DNA of 64,000 nucleotides from CAIKMD01 sp963803265 (GCA_963803265.1 CAWDLZ010000013.1:173351-237350), one strand, 5' to 3'; shown: positions 17,926-27,806, counted from the first letter of the stretch. Notes: generated by a model not told the origin, from the sequence alone. Made by a program: numbers and translations.

Positions 17926-19141
17926 ATGGCCTTGATCTCGCCCGAGCATTCCCCGTCCTGGCGTCCGCGCACGGTGCTGACGCATAGCGGCTTGCTGCGC
18001 TCGCAGTTCGACGAGAACCTGCGAGGCGATCTTCATGACCTCCGGCTATGTCTATGGCACCGCCGAGGAAGCCGAGGCGGCGTTCAAGAACGACGGGTCG
18101 CGCTATGTCTATTCGCGCTACGCCAATCCGACCGTCACCATGTTCGAGGAGCGCCTGCGCATCCTCGAAGGCGCCGAGGCGTGCCGGTCAACCTCATCCG
18201 GCATGGCCGCGGTGTTCGCCGCCTTTGCCTGCTTCTTGAAGGCCGGAGACCGGGTCGTCGCCTCGCGCGCGCTCTTTGGCTCGTGCCTCTACATCATCCA
18301 GAACATCCTGCCGAAATACGGCATCGAATGCGTGCTGGTTGACGGCCGCGATCTCGCCCAGTGGCGCGAAGCGGTGAAGGGCGGCGTCGCCGCCACGTTC
18401 TGCGAGAGCCCATCCAACCCCGGCCTCGAGCTAGTCGATCTCAAGGCAGTCGCCGCGCTCAGCCACGAAGCCGGCGGCGTCTTCATCATCGACAACGTGT
18501 TCGCCTCGCCGCTGCTGCAACACCCGCTCCAGCTGGGCGCTGACATCGTGGTTTATTCGGCCACCAAGCACATCGACGGCCAGGGGCGGAGCCTGGGCGG
18601 CGCGGTGCTCGGCTCGCGGAAATATATCGTCGAGACTCTCGCGCCCTTCCTGCGCCATACCGGTCCGGCGCTGTCGCCGTTCAATGCTTGGCTCTTGGTG
18701 AAGGGGCTCGAGACCCTGCAATTGCGCGTGACCCAGCAATGCAACAGCGCGCTCGAGATCGCGAAGTTCCTCGAGGGTCACGAGCGCGCCTCGGGAGTGC
18801 GCTATCCCGGCCTCGCTAGCCATCCGCAATACGCGCTGGCGAGAAGCCAGATGACTGGCGCGGGCACCGTGGTGTGCTTCAACACCGGGCGCGACAAGGC
18901 AGAGACCTTTCGCTTCCTGAACGCGCTGAAGCTCGCGCGGATCTCGAACAATCTCGGCGACAGCAAGAGCCTCGTCACCCATCCGGCAACGACGACGCAT
19001 CAGCGGCTGAAGCCCGAGGAGCGCGAGGCGGTCGCGATTTCCGACGCGCTGGTGCGGTTCTCGGTCGGACTCGAGGACCCCCAGGACCTGATCGAGGATA
19101 CTCGATCAGGCGTTTGGGAAGATGTAAGACGGCGCGCTTAG
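17926..19141 (+). pseudogene. metZ: O-succinylhomoserine sulfhydrylase, frameshifted (possibly a sequence error)
   Basis: A PLP enzyme of the Cys/Met metabolism family that makes homocysteine by direct sulfhydrylation. Translation from ATG 17926 behind GAAGGAGAGC gives WRPRTVLTHSGLLRSQFDEN. A +1 shift near 18019 then moves to the frame carrying MTSGYVYGTAEEAEAAFKND, the PLP-lysine segment VVYSATKHIDGQGRSLGG and a full C-terminus. Without the extra base the protein would have the family's ~400 residues. The intact riboswitch and promoter argue that the gene is functional and that the shift may be an artefact. It overlaps the convergent Rieske gene by 4 nt. Confidence 0.85.
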
Positions 19142-20223
19142 CGTCCCGTCGCGGCGCCGCTTTCGCCGCGCGCCTCCTCGGTGAGTCTCCGCCATGCGGC
19201 GATCGATGCGTCCGGCCGGTAGAGCGGCGCGGGGTCGGTCTCGGGCATCAGGCGCACCATCCGAGAATCTTGGTTGTTCAGCCTGACGTGGAACAGCCAG
19301 CGTCGATAGGTCCAATAACGCAGACGAAATACCTGCCGTTGCCACCAATTCCCCTGCATCACCAGGAACTGGAAATAATGGTGACGGTCCTTATCGAGCG
19401 GCACGTACCAATTGTAGTGATTATAGCTGCCATAGGCGACGCGGATATTGCCAGGCAGGCGGTAGCTTACCGCGACGCGGCCCGAGGCGCGTTGCCAGAA
19501 TTCGAATCTCGGCCAAAGGCCGAGGCCGGGATAAACGCCCACGCCGCCCACTTCGTCGGCGGTCCGGACCAACCAATCGCCCTGGCGCTGGCCGCCATGC
19601 CGCGACACGATCCAGCCGGCCATACGGCTGAACTTTGTCCATAACGAACCATAGCGGTGCAGATAGGCCGCGTGGCCTTCATCGACGCTGTTCTCGGCGG
19701 CGTAGCGCCAATTGCCTTGACGCACGGTAAGGCGGCCGACAATCGCCGAATTTGGGTGCAGAAACTCATCCGGTATGTCGTCCTCGACTGGCACCGGTGC
19801 GCCCGCGCCCAACCACACGAAGACGAGGCCGGCGCGCTCCGCGACCGGATAAGTCCTGACCCGAACTTTACCGCACACCGCCGATTCCGGTCCGTCGGTC
19901 AAAGCCGCGCGCACCACGCCCGTCGCCAGATCAAAGGTCCAGCCGTGATAAGCGCAACTCCAGGTGCCGGGGAATTCTTGCCGTCCGACCGATAAGGGAA
20001 TGCCGCGATGCGGGCATCGGTCGTGGAGCGCGTAAAGAAGGCCGGCTTCGCGGTAGAACATGATCGCGTTGCCCAACAACTCGACGCGCTGGGGCCGGCG
20101 GCCCAAATGCTTCGACCAGGTGACCGGATACCAGTAGTTGCGCAGGCCAAGCACGATGTCGTCATAGTGCGGCCAACTTCCGAAATTCGTCAGGCCGACC
20201 TTGCCACGCGGATTCCCGTCCAT
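19138..20223 (-). CDS. Rieske [2Fe-2S] non-heme iron oxygenase, alpha-subunit type
   Basis: A 361-residue protein. The Rieske motif CPHRGIPLS followed by CAYHGW (C-x-H ... C-x2-H) binds the cluster near residues 70-95. The catalytic part contains ENSVDEGHAAYLHRYGSLW, in which the acidic and His residues correspond to the mononuclear iron site of phthalate- and vanillate-type oxygenases. A separate reductase is needed but is not seen. It heads a minus-strand group with a VOC protein, an SBP and two amidohydrolases, which together suggest uptake and breakdown of an aromatic acid (inference). Confidence 0.85.
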   Translation of the reverse strand: MDGNPRGKVGLTNFGSWPHYDDIVLGLRNYWYPVTWSKHLGRRPQRVELLGNAIMFYREAGLLYALHDRCPHRGIPLSVGRQEFPGTWSCAYHGWTFDLATGVVRAALTDGPESAVCGKVRVRTYPVAERAGLVFVWLGAGAPVPVEDDIPDEFLHPNSAIVGRLTVRQGNWRYAAENSVDEGHAAYLHRYGSLWTKFSRMAGWIVSRHGGQRQGDWLVRTADEVGGVGVYPGLGLWPRFEFWQRASGRVAVSYRLPGNIRVAYGSYNHYNWYVPLDKDRHHYFQFLVMQGNWWQRQVFRLRYWTYRRWLFHVRLNNQDSRMVRLMPETDPAPLYRPDASIAAWRRLTEEARGESGAATGR

Positions 20224-20242
20224 GGCGAGGAGCCCCGGTGGC

Positions 20243-20656
20243 TTACGAGCCCAGGGTCTTGACCTCGATGCGATTATTGTCGGGGTCGAGGATATCGATC
20301 GATGGGCTGCGCCCGGTCATGCCGGTGCGCGGCATCAGCGTCAACTCCATCCGAGAGAACACGTCGTGCTGCTTCATCCGCTCCATCACTCGCTTGAACT
20401 CGGGCGGATCGAAGGTAAGGCAGATATGCTCGGGGCGCTCATGGTCCGAGGCGGCATAAGGCGCCATGCCGGGCTGTTGGGTGAGGAAAATTCCGCTGAA
20501 ATCGTTGACCTTCAGCGCCGCGGTATCGATCGTCCTGCCGTCTCGATCGGGCCGGGTGAAGCGGTGGACCACCGCGAAGCCGAACAGGTCCGAGTAAAAC
20601 CGGATCGAGCGCTCCATGTCGGTGACGCGGAGGCCGATGTGATCGAGCAATACCAT
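20243..20656 (-). CDS. VOC-domain protein (glyoxalase-like)
   Basis: A 137-residue single VOC module: LLDHIGLRVTDMERSIRFYS at the start, HICLTFDPPEFKRVMERM in the middle and ILDPDNNRIEVKTLGS at the end. His and Glu positions fit a metal centre. The size suits a glyoxalase-I-like lyase or one half of an extradiol dioxygenase. It lies 20 nt upstream of the Rieske oxygenase gene on the same strand, so it may act on the same compound. Confidence 0.8.
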   Translation of the reverse strand: MVLLDHIGLRVTDMERSIRFYSDLFGFAVVHRFTRPDRDGRTIDTAALKVNDFSGIFLTQQPGMAPYAASDHERPEHICLTFDPPEFKRVMERMKQHDVFSRMELTLMPRTGMTGRSPSIDILDPDNNRIEVKTLGS

Positions 20657-20674
20657 GTTCGCGCTCCTTCTCCC

Positions 20675-21580
20675 TTACTTGAAGACCAGCCGCGCCGTGT
20701 CCATGGGTTGCTGGATGAGGCCGAGCTGGCGGCTGACGGCGACGAAGAAGTCGAGATCGGCCGGCACCATGTCCACCTTGTAGGTCGGAAAGCCGGGCTC
20801 GGTGAAGTGCAGATATTTGTCCTCGATCTGCTTCGTCGCGCCGGGATTCTGCGCCATGTAGGCTTGCGCTTCGATGAGCGAGGCCCGGAACGCCGCGACC
20901 GCCTGGCTGTTTGCGGTCGCCCAGGCGCGGGTCGCGGCCCAGAACGAGGCCACCACGTCGGGATTGACCTCGGTGAAGAAGTCCACCGATCTATTGGCCG
21001 AGCCGGTCGCGACGAACCGCGTCAACAGCGGCTCGAAAATCGCGGCGGCGTCGAGTTGCCCGCTCTTGAGCATGTCGCCCATCTGCGGCGCCACCACTTC
21101 GTTCAAGGTGACCTGGTCGAGCGGTACGTTGCGATCGAGGAGCCACTTCTTGAGGAACATGTCGATGACGCTATTGATGCCGGGAACGCCGATCTTTTTT
21201 CCCTTGAGGTCCGCGGCCTCGTGCACCGTCAAGCCCGGCCTCGTCACGAGGCCGATACGCTGATTCTCCTTGGTGAGGCGCGCGGCGCCGGCGATCGCGA
21301 CCTGATCGAGCCCGCCCGCTACCGCGAGTATGAGATTGGGTGGCGTGTTGATCGCGATTTGCAAGGACCCCGAATTGAGAATCGCCGGAGCCATCGACGA
21401 GGATTGCACGACGCTCAAGGTCACGTCGAGACCGTGCTTGGCGTAGATCCCTTCATCTTGCGCCACGAGGGCCGGCAGGAAATCGCTGGCGAAGCCGTAG
21501 CCGACCGCGATCTTGGTTTGCGCCAGCGCCGGAGGGGATAGGAGAAGCGCGCCCAGTACAATTCCAACTCGGCGAATCAT
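20675..21580 (-). CDS. ABC transporter substrate-binding protein, NMT1/SsuA-like
   Basis: A 301-residue exported protein. The start MIRRVGIVLGALLLSPPALAQ is a good signal peptide; longer in-frame extensions upstream are not protein-like. Landmarks are VAQDEGIYAKHGLDVTLSVV, DLKGKKIGVPGINSVIDMF and VVAPQMGDMLKSGQLDAAAI. It lies 19 nt upstream of the VOC gene in the Rieske cluster, suggesting that it delivers the substrate of that pathway. No permease or ATPase is adjacent. Confidence 0.86.
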   Translation of the reverse strand: MIRRVGIVLGALLLSPPALAQTKIAVGYGFASDFLPALVAQDEGIYAKHGLDVTLSVVQSSSMAPAILNSGSLQIAINTPPNLILAVAGGLDQVAIAGAARLTKENQRIGLVTRPGLTVHEAADLKGKKIGVPGINSVIDMFLKKWLLDRNVPLDQVTLNEVVAPQMGDMLKSGQLDAAAIFEPLLTRFVATGSANRSVDFFTEVNPDVVASFWAATRAWATANSQAVAAFRASLIEAQAYMAQNPGATKQIEDKYLHFTEPGFPTYKVDMVPADLDFFVAVSRQLGLIQQPMDTARLVFK

Positions 21581-21599
21581 CGGTAAATCTCTCTCTCGT

Positions 21600-22553
21600 C
21601 TACGGCTTGTTGGCGAACCTCGGTACCAGGCCGAGCGCATTGTCGCGCTCGATCGCGGCTTGCTCGCTGGCGGAAAAGCCACATCGCGCCAGCGCTGCCA
21701 CATGGCCGAGACAGCCCATGCCGTAAGGATAATCGGTGCCAAAGACCAGTTGCGACACTGGCACCAGCTTGGCGAGGCATTGCAGCGGCGCGGGATGCAC
21801 GGTTTGCGCGCAGTCGTAGAAGAAGCGCGCGAGCTCGTGCATCAATCCTTGGGGCAATCGCGCCGCCACTGCCGGGCTCTGGGCGAAGCTGGTGAAGCGG
21901 TCGATGAGATAAGGCATGGTGCCGCCGGCATGGCAAAAGATAAAGCGGATATGCGGATGGCGCGATGCGGCGCCGCCGAAGACAAGGCTGCCGATGGTGC
22001 GCGTCGTGTCGGTGCCGTATTCTATGATTGCGTCGGGAATCTCCGGCTGGAGCCCGCTGCAGCACAGAGCGGCGGTGGGATGGACGAAGGCCACGGCCTT
22101 GCGCCGGTCGAGCTCGGCGAGGATCGGCGCGAAAGCCTCATCGCCGAGAAACTTGCCGGCGTAATTGGTATAGAGCCCGATCCCGTCGGCTTTGAGCCGA
22201 TCGAGCGCATAGGCGATCTCGGCGAGGCTGCCCGCGACATCCGGCAGCGGGAGCGCCGCGAAGAGACCGAAGCGTCCGGGGTGGTCGGCCGCCAGGCGGG
22301 CACCGGCCTCGTTGCACGCCCGGGCGAGGCGGCGCGCTTGGACATCGTCGCCGAAATGAATCCCCGGCGTCGTGACCGACAGCACGGCGGCGGCGATGCC
22401 CGCCGCGTCCATCGCCTCAAGCGAGCGCGCCACGGTCCAATCGCGTAAGGTCGCCTGATAGCCCGGCGGCGGGCACGCGTCGCCGCACGCAATGAGCGCA
22501 TCTTTGTAGACTTGCGGGACGAAGTGATGATGGAGGTCGATGCGGTGGGACAT
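21600..22553 (-). CDS. Amidohydrolase-2 family protein (copy A of an adjacent pair)
   Basis: A 317-residue TIM-barrel protein with the metal motif RIDLHHHFVPQ at the N-terminus, VAFVHPTAALCC, IFCHAGGTMPYLIDR and LVFGTDYPYGM. It is clearly paralogous to the next gene upstream (22574) and to 34545; all three share TMP(Y/F)LI and a YGTDTTRAI or YGTDTTRTI stretch. The family carries out hydrolytic or decarboxylating steps on cyclic compounds. It lies between the SBP at 20675 and its own paralogue, all on the minus strand. Confidence 0.85.
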   Translation of the reverse strand: MSHRIDLHHHFVPQVYKDALIACGDACPPPGYQATLRDWTVARSLEAMDAAGIAAAVLSVTTPGIHFGDDVQARRLARACNEAGARLAADHPGRFGLFAALPLPDVAGSLAEIAYALDRLKADGIGLYTNYAGKFLGDEAFAPILAELDRRKAVAFVHPTAALCCSGLQPEIPDAIIEYGTDTTRTIGSLVFGGAASRHPHIRFIFCHAGGTMPYLIDRFTSFAQSPAVAARLPQGLMHELARFFYDCAQTVHPAPLQCLAKLVPVSQLVFGTDYPYGMGCLGHVAALARCGFSASEQAAIERDNALGLVPRFANKP

Positions 22554-22573
22554 GGCTCTTCTATGTTACCGGT

Positions 22574-23509
22574 CTATTTCCGGAAGCGGAACAGCAGGCG
22601 CTTTGCGTTCGCGCAGTCGATGGCGCGATTTTCCTCGGGGCTGAAGCCGCTTTTCGCCACGCCTTCGACATGCTCGATCCCCGTGCGGTAGGGATAATCG
22701 GTGCCGAAAAGGATCTGCGACACCGGCACGACCGTACGGAGGCATCCCAGCGCCGATTTATTCGCGGCTTGCGCGGTGTCAAAATAGAAGGACGACAATT
22801 GATGCATCAACCCGTTCGGCAGCTTTTCGGCATAGCGCGGTATCTTCGCCAGATTGACCATCCGCTCGATCAGGAATGGCATCGTGCCGCCGGCATGGGA
22901 GAACACCCAGGTGATTTGTGGATAGCGGGCCGCCGCGCCCGTGAACACGAGGCTTGCGATCGCGCGCGTCGTGTCGGTACCGTATTCGACGATCGATTCG
23001 TTGACCTCGGGGATGAGATCGCGCACGCAGGGCGCGCAAACGGGGTGAGTATAGACGATGGCCTTGCGCCGGTTCAGCTCCTCGAGGAGCGGCGTGAAAT
23101 CGGCATGACCGAGCCACTTATTGCCGTAGCTGGTGAAGAGGCCGATGCCGTCGGCCTTGAGCTGATCCAGCGCATAAGTGACCTCGGCGAGGCTGCCCTC
23201 CACATCGGGCCAGGGCAGCGCCGCGAACAGGCCGAAGCGGCCGGGATAATCGCGGCTCATCTCCATCGCGTAATCATTGCACAGGCGCGCGAGCTTGCGC
23301 GCTTCCTCGACATGGCCGAAATGGAGCCCCGGCGTGGTGATCGACACCAGCGCCGATGCGATCCCGGCCTTGTCCATGTCCGCAACCGAGCCTTCGACCG
23401 TCCAATCCTGCATGCAGGGCTGCATCGGCCGCTTCTTGTTCATTTCCGACTTGTACTGTGGCGGCACGAAATGGTGGTGCACGTCGATGCGCTGCGGTGC
23501 GGATGCCAT
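22574..23509 (-). CDS. Amidohydrolase-2 family protein (copy B of an adjacent pair)
   Basis: A 311-residue paralogue of the neighbouring protein: RIDVHHHFVPPQYKSEMN, VYTHPVCAPCVRDLIP, VFSHAGGTMPFLIERM and ILFGTDYPYRTGIEH. All expected metal-binding positions are present. It heads the minus-strand group 23509-19138 and is divergent from the SBP gene at 23614, so a promoter region is expected at 23510-23613. The substrate is unknown. Confidence 0.85.
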   Translation of the reverse strand: MASAPQRIDVHHHFVPPQYKSEMNKKRPMQPCMQDWTVEGSVADMDKAGIASALVSITTPGLHFGHVEEARKLARLCNDYAMEMSRDYPGRFGLFAALPWPDVEGSLAEVTYALDQLKADGIGLFTSYGNKWLGHADFTPLLEELNRRKAIVYTHPVCAPCVRDLIPEVNESIVEYGTDTTRAIASLVFTGAAARYPQITWVFSHAGGTMPFLIERMVNLAKIPRYAEKLPNGLMHQLSSFYFDTAQAANKSALGCLRTVVPVSQILFGTDYPYRTGIEHVEGVAKSGFSPEENRAIDCANAKRLLFRFRK

Positions 23510-23613
23510 GGTTTCCTCCCCGGTCGGATTTCCTTGCGCCAGAATAAAGGCCGTGCGCGCCGGGATTGCTCGCGACGCCGAATTGCGGCTAACTTAAACC
23601 CTGGAGCCACGCC

Positions 23614-24660
23614 GTGACCATGAAAATTCGTCTTGCCGCCCAGGCCGCCAAGGTCGCGATCTTGTCTGTCTCCGCGGGGCTCTTGATTTTTGCCGTACCC
23701 GCGGCGATAGCCGATCCGGTGCGGCTCCGCGTCGCCTATGTCGATGCGCCGACGCAATTGGCGCCGCTGCGGGAGGTGCTTGCGCGCCAGCATCCTGAGA
23801 TTTTCCCCCATCTCGGCCGCAGCTACACCTTCGAGTCCGTCCACTTTTCCGGCAGCCCGCCGCAGATCACCGCCGTTGCGGCGGACGAGCTCGAGATTGC
23901 GGCGCTCGGGCCATCGAGCCTCGCTCTGGCGATCTCGAACGCGCAGCTCGACATACGGGCCGTCGGCGACATCATGCAGGCCGGCTTGCCCGGCTATTTC
24001 GATGCCTATTTCGCGGTTAAAAAGGACGGACCGGTCCAGCGCATCGAGGATATGAAGGGGCGCCGGGCGGCGATCAACGCGCTGGGGTCGCCAGTATGGA
24101 TGGAACTCCATATCGCGCTGCAGAAGCGCGGCCTCACCGACAAGGACTATGTCGTGATCGAGGCGCAATTCCCCAACATGTTCGCGATGATCGAAGCCGA
24201 CAAGGTCGATGTCGTGCCAGTGATCAGCCCTAAATTCAGCCATGAGTTCGAAGCCACCGGCCGCTACCGGCCGCTCTTCACCAGCGCCCAGGCGGTCGGG
24301 CCAAACCAAGCCGGGCTATGGGCGATCCGCGCGGATTTCATCGCGTCGCATCGGCCCGCGCTGGTGGATTATTTCGAAGATGCGATGCGCGCGACGCGTT
24401 GGTTTCTCGACCCAAGGCACCACGACGCCGCGGTCGCGATCGCCGTGGCCGTGACCAAGGAGAAGCGCGAGAATGTCGACTACGCGTTCACCACGGGTGA
24501 TGTCTACCGCTCGCCCGACCTAGTCCCGAACGTCGCCGCGATTCAGCAGGAGATCGACGAGGCGGCCGAGATGAAGCTGTTGCCCCAGCGCGTCGAGCTC
24601 GTGCCCGGCCATGTCGATCTCACCATGATCGCCGAGGCCAAGGCAAGACTGGACAATTAG
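23614..24660 (+). CDS. ABC transporter substrate-binding protein, TauA/NMT1-like
   Basis: A 348-residue exported protein. The signal peptide ends near AAIADPVRLRVAYVDAPTQL. Landmarks are QITAVAADELEIAALGPSSL, EDMKGRRAAINALGSPVWME and EAQFPNMFAMIEADKVDVVP. It is closest in layout to the SBP at 4620. GTG 23614 is the likely start because CTGGAG lies 7 nt upstream; ATG 23620 is the alternative. It is divergent from the amidohydrolase pair and stands alone, followed by a gene-poor stretch. Confidence 0.84.
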   Translation: MTMKIRLAAQAAKVAILSVSAGLLIFAVPAAIADPVRLRVAYVDAPTQLAPLREVLARQHPEIFPHLGRSYTFESVHFSGSPPQITAVAADELEIAALGPSSLALAISNAQLDIRAVGDIMQAGLPGYFDAYFAVKKDGPVQRIEDMKGRRAAINALGSPVWMELHIALQKRGLTDKDYVVIEAQFPNMFAMIEADKVDVVPVISPKFSHEFEATGRYRPLFTSAQAVGPNQAGLWAIRADFIASHRPALVDYFEDAMRATRWFLDPRHHDAAVAIAVAVTKEKRENVDYAFTTGDVYRSPDLVPNVAAIQQEIDEAAEMKLLPQRVELVPGHVDLTMIAEAKARLDN

Positions 24661-25050
24661 GGCTTGTTCTCGATCCCCCGCGCCATGAGCAGAAGCTTGC
24701 GCCGCTGTCTCAACTGTGCGTCGGTCGGCGCCAGCTATTCCGCTCGGTCGTGATAGGCATGCACTGCCGCCGGCTGATCCTGCGCAGAGAAGTTTTGGTC
24801 CATGACCCAGCGATGGTTGATCCGCACATGCAGGGAAGGTGCTGGCCGATATCCCCGGGCGGCATTGTGCGCCCGCTGGGCTTTGCCGACACGGCCTGCT
24901 CGCCGCCCGAAGGACTGGAGGATATCCGCCCCATGGTGACCAAAATCGGGCCCGCAGTAAGCTTGCTGCGACGCCCGAATTGTCACATCATTCCATAAAA
25001 TCCCCATCATCCTGGGAATCTTTGTTCAAGTCTTTTCGCGAATCGATGGA
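24661..25050. other. Gene-poor stretch with a possible decayed coding remnant on the minus strand
   Basis: No convincing complete gene lies here. On the minus strand a protein-like sequence can be read toward 24661 (INHRWVMDQNFSAQDQPAAV, an in-frame stop, then LAPTDAQLRQRRKLLLMARG). It looks like the C-terminal end of a lost gene, but I could not assign a family. The rest shows neither clear repeats nor promoters. Confidence 0.3.
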
Positions 25051-25812
25051 TTGATCGGCGTGCGCGACATTTACCTGATTGTTCTGAACGAGGTGCGGGT
25101 GACGGTGCGGAACCCGTTTTGGGCCTTCAGCGGCCTGCTCCAGCCGGTCATTTACCTCGTACTGTTCGGGCCGTTTCTGAACGGCATCGCCGGCACCAGG
25201 GGCTTGCCCGGCGGCAACGCGATTCAGTTTTTTGCGCCCGGTCTGCTGATCATGAACGCGCTTTTCGGCTCGGCCTTCGAGGGCTTCACCCTGCGCGACA
25301 AGCTCGACTCGGGCTTTCTCGAGCGCCTTAGGGTCACGCCGATCAGCCGCTGGTCGCTTGCCCTCGGCTTCATCCTGCAATCCTCCCTCAACCTCGTCGT
25401 CCAGAGCGCGATACTCATCGTCTGTTCGATGTTCTTCGGTCTCGCTATCGATCCTCTCGGCGCCGCCGTGCTGGTTGTTCTGATCGTCATGATCGGGATT
25501 ACTATGGCGTCGGTGTCGTATCGCCTCGGCCTCGTCATCCGCGAAGGCGGCATCCTCGCTGGGATCGTCAACACCTTCGTCCTTCCGGCGATGATCCTCT
25601 CGGGCATCATGCTGCCCTTGAGCTTCGCCCCCCCGATCCTCCAGACAGTCGCCAAGATTGATCCGTTCCTTTACGCCGTCAACGCCTCGCGCGCGCTCAT
25701 CAACGGCGCCGTCAGCGATCCCTCGGTGCCGCTCGCTTTTGTCGTATTCGGTAGCCTCAGCGTGATCACGCTCGGAATCTTCATCCGCGGCATGCGCGAG
25801 GCCGTCGCCTAG
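25051..25812 (+). CDS. ABC-2 type transporter permease (DrrB-like), without its ATPase
   Basis: A 253-residue membrane protein. After a short cytoplasmic start (DIYLIVLNEVRVTVRNPFWA) there are about six hydrophobic segments, and the ABC-2 signature region LRVTPISRWSLALGFIL lies between helices 2 and 3. Such permeases export drugs, lipids or polysaccharides together with a separate ATPase normally encoded just upstream, which is absent here. The start codon is TTG 25051 or GTG 25060; neither has a strong ribosome-binding site. It may be an orphan, or its partner may be elsewhere. Confidence 0.82.
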   Translation: MIGVRDIYLIVLNEVRVTVRNPFWAFSGLLQPVIYLVLFGPFLNGIAGTRGLPGGNAIQFFAPGLLIMNALFGSAFEGFTLRDKLDSGFLERLRVTPISRWSLALGFILQSSLNLVVQSAILIVCSMFFGLAIDPLGAAVLVVLIVMIGITMASVSYRLGLVIREGGILAGIVNTFVLPAMILSGIMLPLSFAPPILQTVAKIDPFLYAVNASRALINGAVSDPSVPLAFVVFGSLSVITLGIFIRGMREAVA

Positions 25813-26012
25813 GAGTGTAGCGTTGGGTGGGATTGCCCCGGGATCACGAGCGCGATCGCCGAGCAAAGCCCGGCCGGTCGCCACGCCTATGGGCGGATTG
25901 GGCCGGCTTTCCCGCCGCTGGTTAAGCCATCGTTAAGCGGTGCTTTGGCAGAATCGACCGCAACGGCGAGAAAGCGCCTCGCAGCGAGGTCGGCACGCCG
26001 GGCGGAGGACTC

Positions 26013-27789
26013 TTGTTTTTGCGCACGCCGATTTTCCCATTGCTGTCGGCGTGGCGCCCCGTTGTGGCGCTCGCAGCTGGCCTCATGCTGATGACCGTGC
26101 TGGGCGCTGGCGGCTTGGCGACGAGCGCCTGGTCGCTCGGCGGCGCGATCCTGATCGCCGCGCTGTTCGCGGGCGGGGGATGTTACGCGCGTCTCGTGCA
26201 CCGTCTCTGCGTTGCCGAGGCCGATCTCGCCTCGGCCAAGGAAAATGCCGACGCCGCCAACCGTGCCAAGAGCAATTTCCTCGCCAGCATGAGTCACGAA
26301 ATCCGTACGCCGATGAACGGCATCATTTGCATGAACCAGCTCCTCATGAGCATGGATCTGACCGCCGAGCAGTACCGCTACGCGGAGTTGATCCGACAAA
26401 GCGCGGATTCCCTGTTGGCGCTGATCGACGACATCCTCGATATCTCGAAGCTCGAAGCCGGCAAAACGCTGATCGAGGCGATTCCCTTCGATCTCGGCGC
26501 GATGGTCGATGGCGTTACCGCCATGATGACGCCAGGAGCGATTGAAAAGCAAATCGCGCTCGGCGCTGCGGTGGCCGCGGATCTGCGCGGCTCGTTCCTC
26601 GGCGACCCGACCCGGATCCGCCAGATTCTGCTAAATCTGATCGGCAACGCGGTAAAGTTCACTAAAAAGGGCAGCGTCTTCGTCTCCGTCTCGTCGCCGC
26701 GCATTGCTGACGGCGCGCCGGTCGTGCGCTTCGAAGTCAACGACACCGGCATCGGCATCGCCAAGGCGGCGATGGGCCATCTGTTCCAGAAATTCAACCA
26801 GGCCGACGGGTCGGTGACGCGCAAATATGGCGGCACTGGGCTGGGCCTCGCCATTTCGAAGGAACTGGTCGAGCTCATGGGCGGCGCCATTGGCGTAACC
26901 AGCGTCGAGGGTGTCGGCAGCCGCTTCTGGTTCGAGCTGGCGCTGACGCGCGCGGCAATTGCCGTGCCGGCTGCGGCCGACGCGGCGCGGCCAGCGCCGC
27001 TGGTGGCACGACGTTCCTTGCGTGTGCTCGTGGTCGAGGACAATCCCATAAATCAGCAGGTCGCGCGCATCATCGTCACCAAGGCCGGCCACCAAGTTCG
27101 ACGTGGTTGACGGCGGGAAGCGGGCGATCGCGGCGGTGCAGGAAGCGCTTTACGACGTCGTGCTCATGGACATCCAGATGGCGGAAATGGACGGGATCGA
27201 GGCGACGGGCCGCATCCGCGCGCTGAGGCCGCCGGCCGGGGCGGTCCCGATCGTGGCGATGACGGCGAACGCGATGCCGGGCGCGCGCGCGCGCTGCCTC
27301 GCCGCCGGGATGGACGATTACATCGCCAAGCCGATCGATTCCGCGGCCCTCGTCGCGATGCTCGACCGCCTCGCCGATGCCGGGCTGAGCGGACTCGGCC
27401 CGCCGCCCGACGCGAGCCCGACCGCGCCGCCGACCTTGCCGAGCCCCGCCTTCGACCGCGCCCGGCTCGAGGAGTTGCGCGAGGCGATGGCGGCCCCGGC
27501 CTTCGCCGCCCTCGTCGCGAGCTTCGCCTCGGGGCTTAAGGAGCGGATCGCGCGCGCGCACGGCCTCGTCGCGGCGGCCGGGTTCGAGCAAGCCGCGCTG
27601 GTGGCGCACGACCTCGTGGGGATGGCGGGGAACATCGGCGCGATGCGGCTTTGCGCGCTCGCCCGCGATCTCGAGGCGGCGGCCAAGGCGGCCGACGCGG
27701 CGCGGTGCCGCGCCGCCGCCCAAGCTCTGGCCGAGATGTCGGAGGGCGCCGTCGCGGCGCTTGCAAGCTACCCGGCCGAAGCGGCCTAG
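26013..27789 (+). pseudogene. Hybrid sensor histidine kinase (HisKA-HATPase-REC-Hpt), frameshifted
   Basis: The first frame (26013-27110) has two membrane helices near the N-terminus and no large sensor domain. It then carries the H-box FLASMSHEIRTPMNG, the N-box ILLNLIGNAVKFTKKG, G-boxes DTGIGI and GGTGLGL, and the start of a receiver domain (RVLVVEDNPINQQVARIIV). A +1 shift near 27098 continues the receiver in the next frame (DVVLMDIQMAEMDGIEATGR with the phospho-Asp). A C-terminal Hpt-like domain follows (AHDLVGMAGNIGAMRL, His). The start is TTG 26013 behind GGAGG. Without the extra base it would be one ~590-residue phosphorelay protein; its partner is the response regulator 18 nt downstream. 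Confidence 0.83.
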
Positions 27790-27806
27790 CCCCAAGGAGA
27801 TCGGCG

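Noticed and set aside
20201..21541. 446-residue plus-strand frame opposite the VOC and SBP genes
   Set aside because: Composition is typical of an antisense shadow; the minus-strand genes have signal peptide and family motifs.
24988..25884. 298-residue minus-strand frame opposite the ABC-2 permease
   Set aside because: Highly charged, low-complexity translation with no motif; the opposite strand encodes a clear membrane protein.
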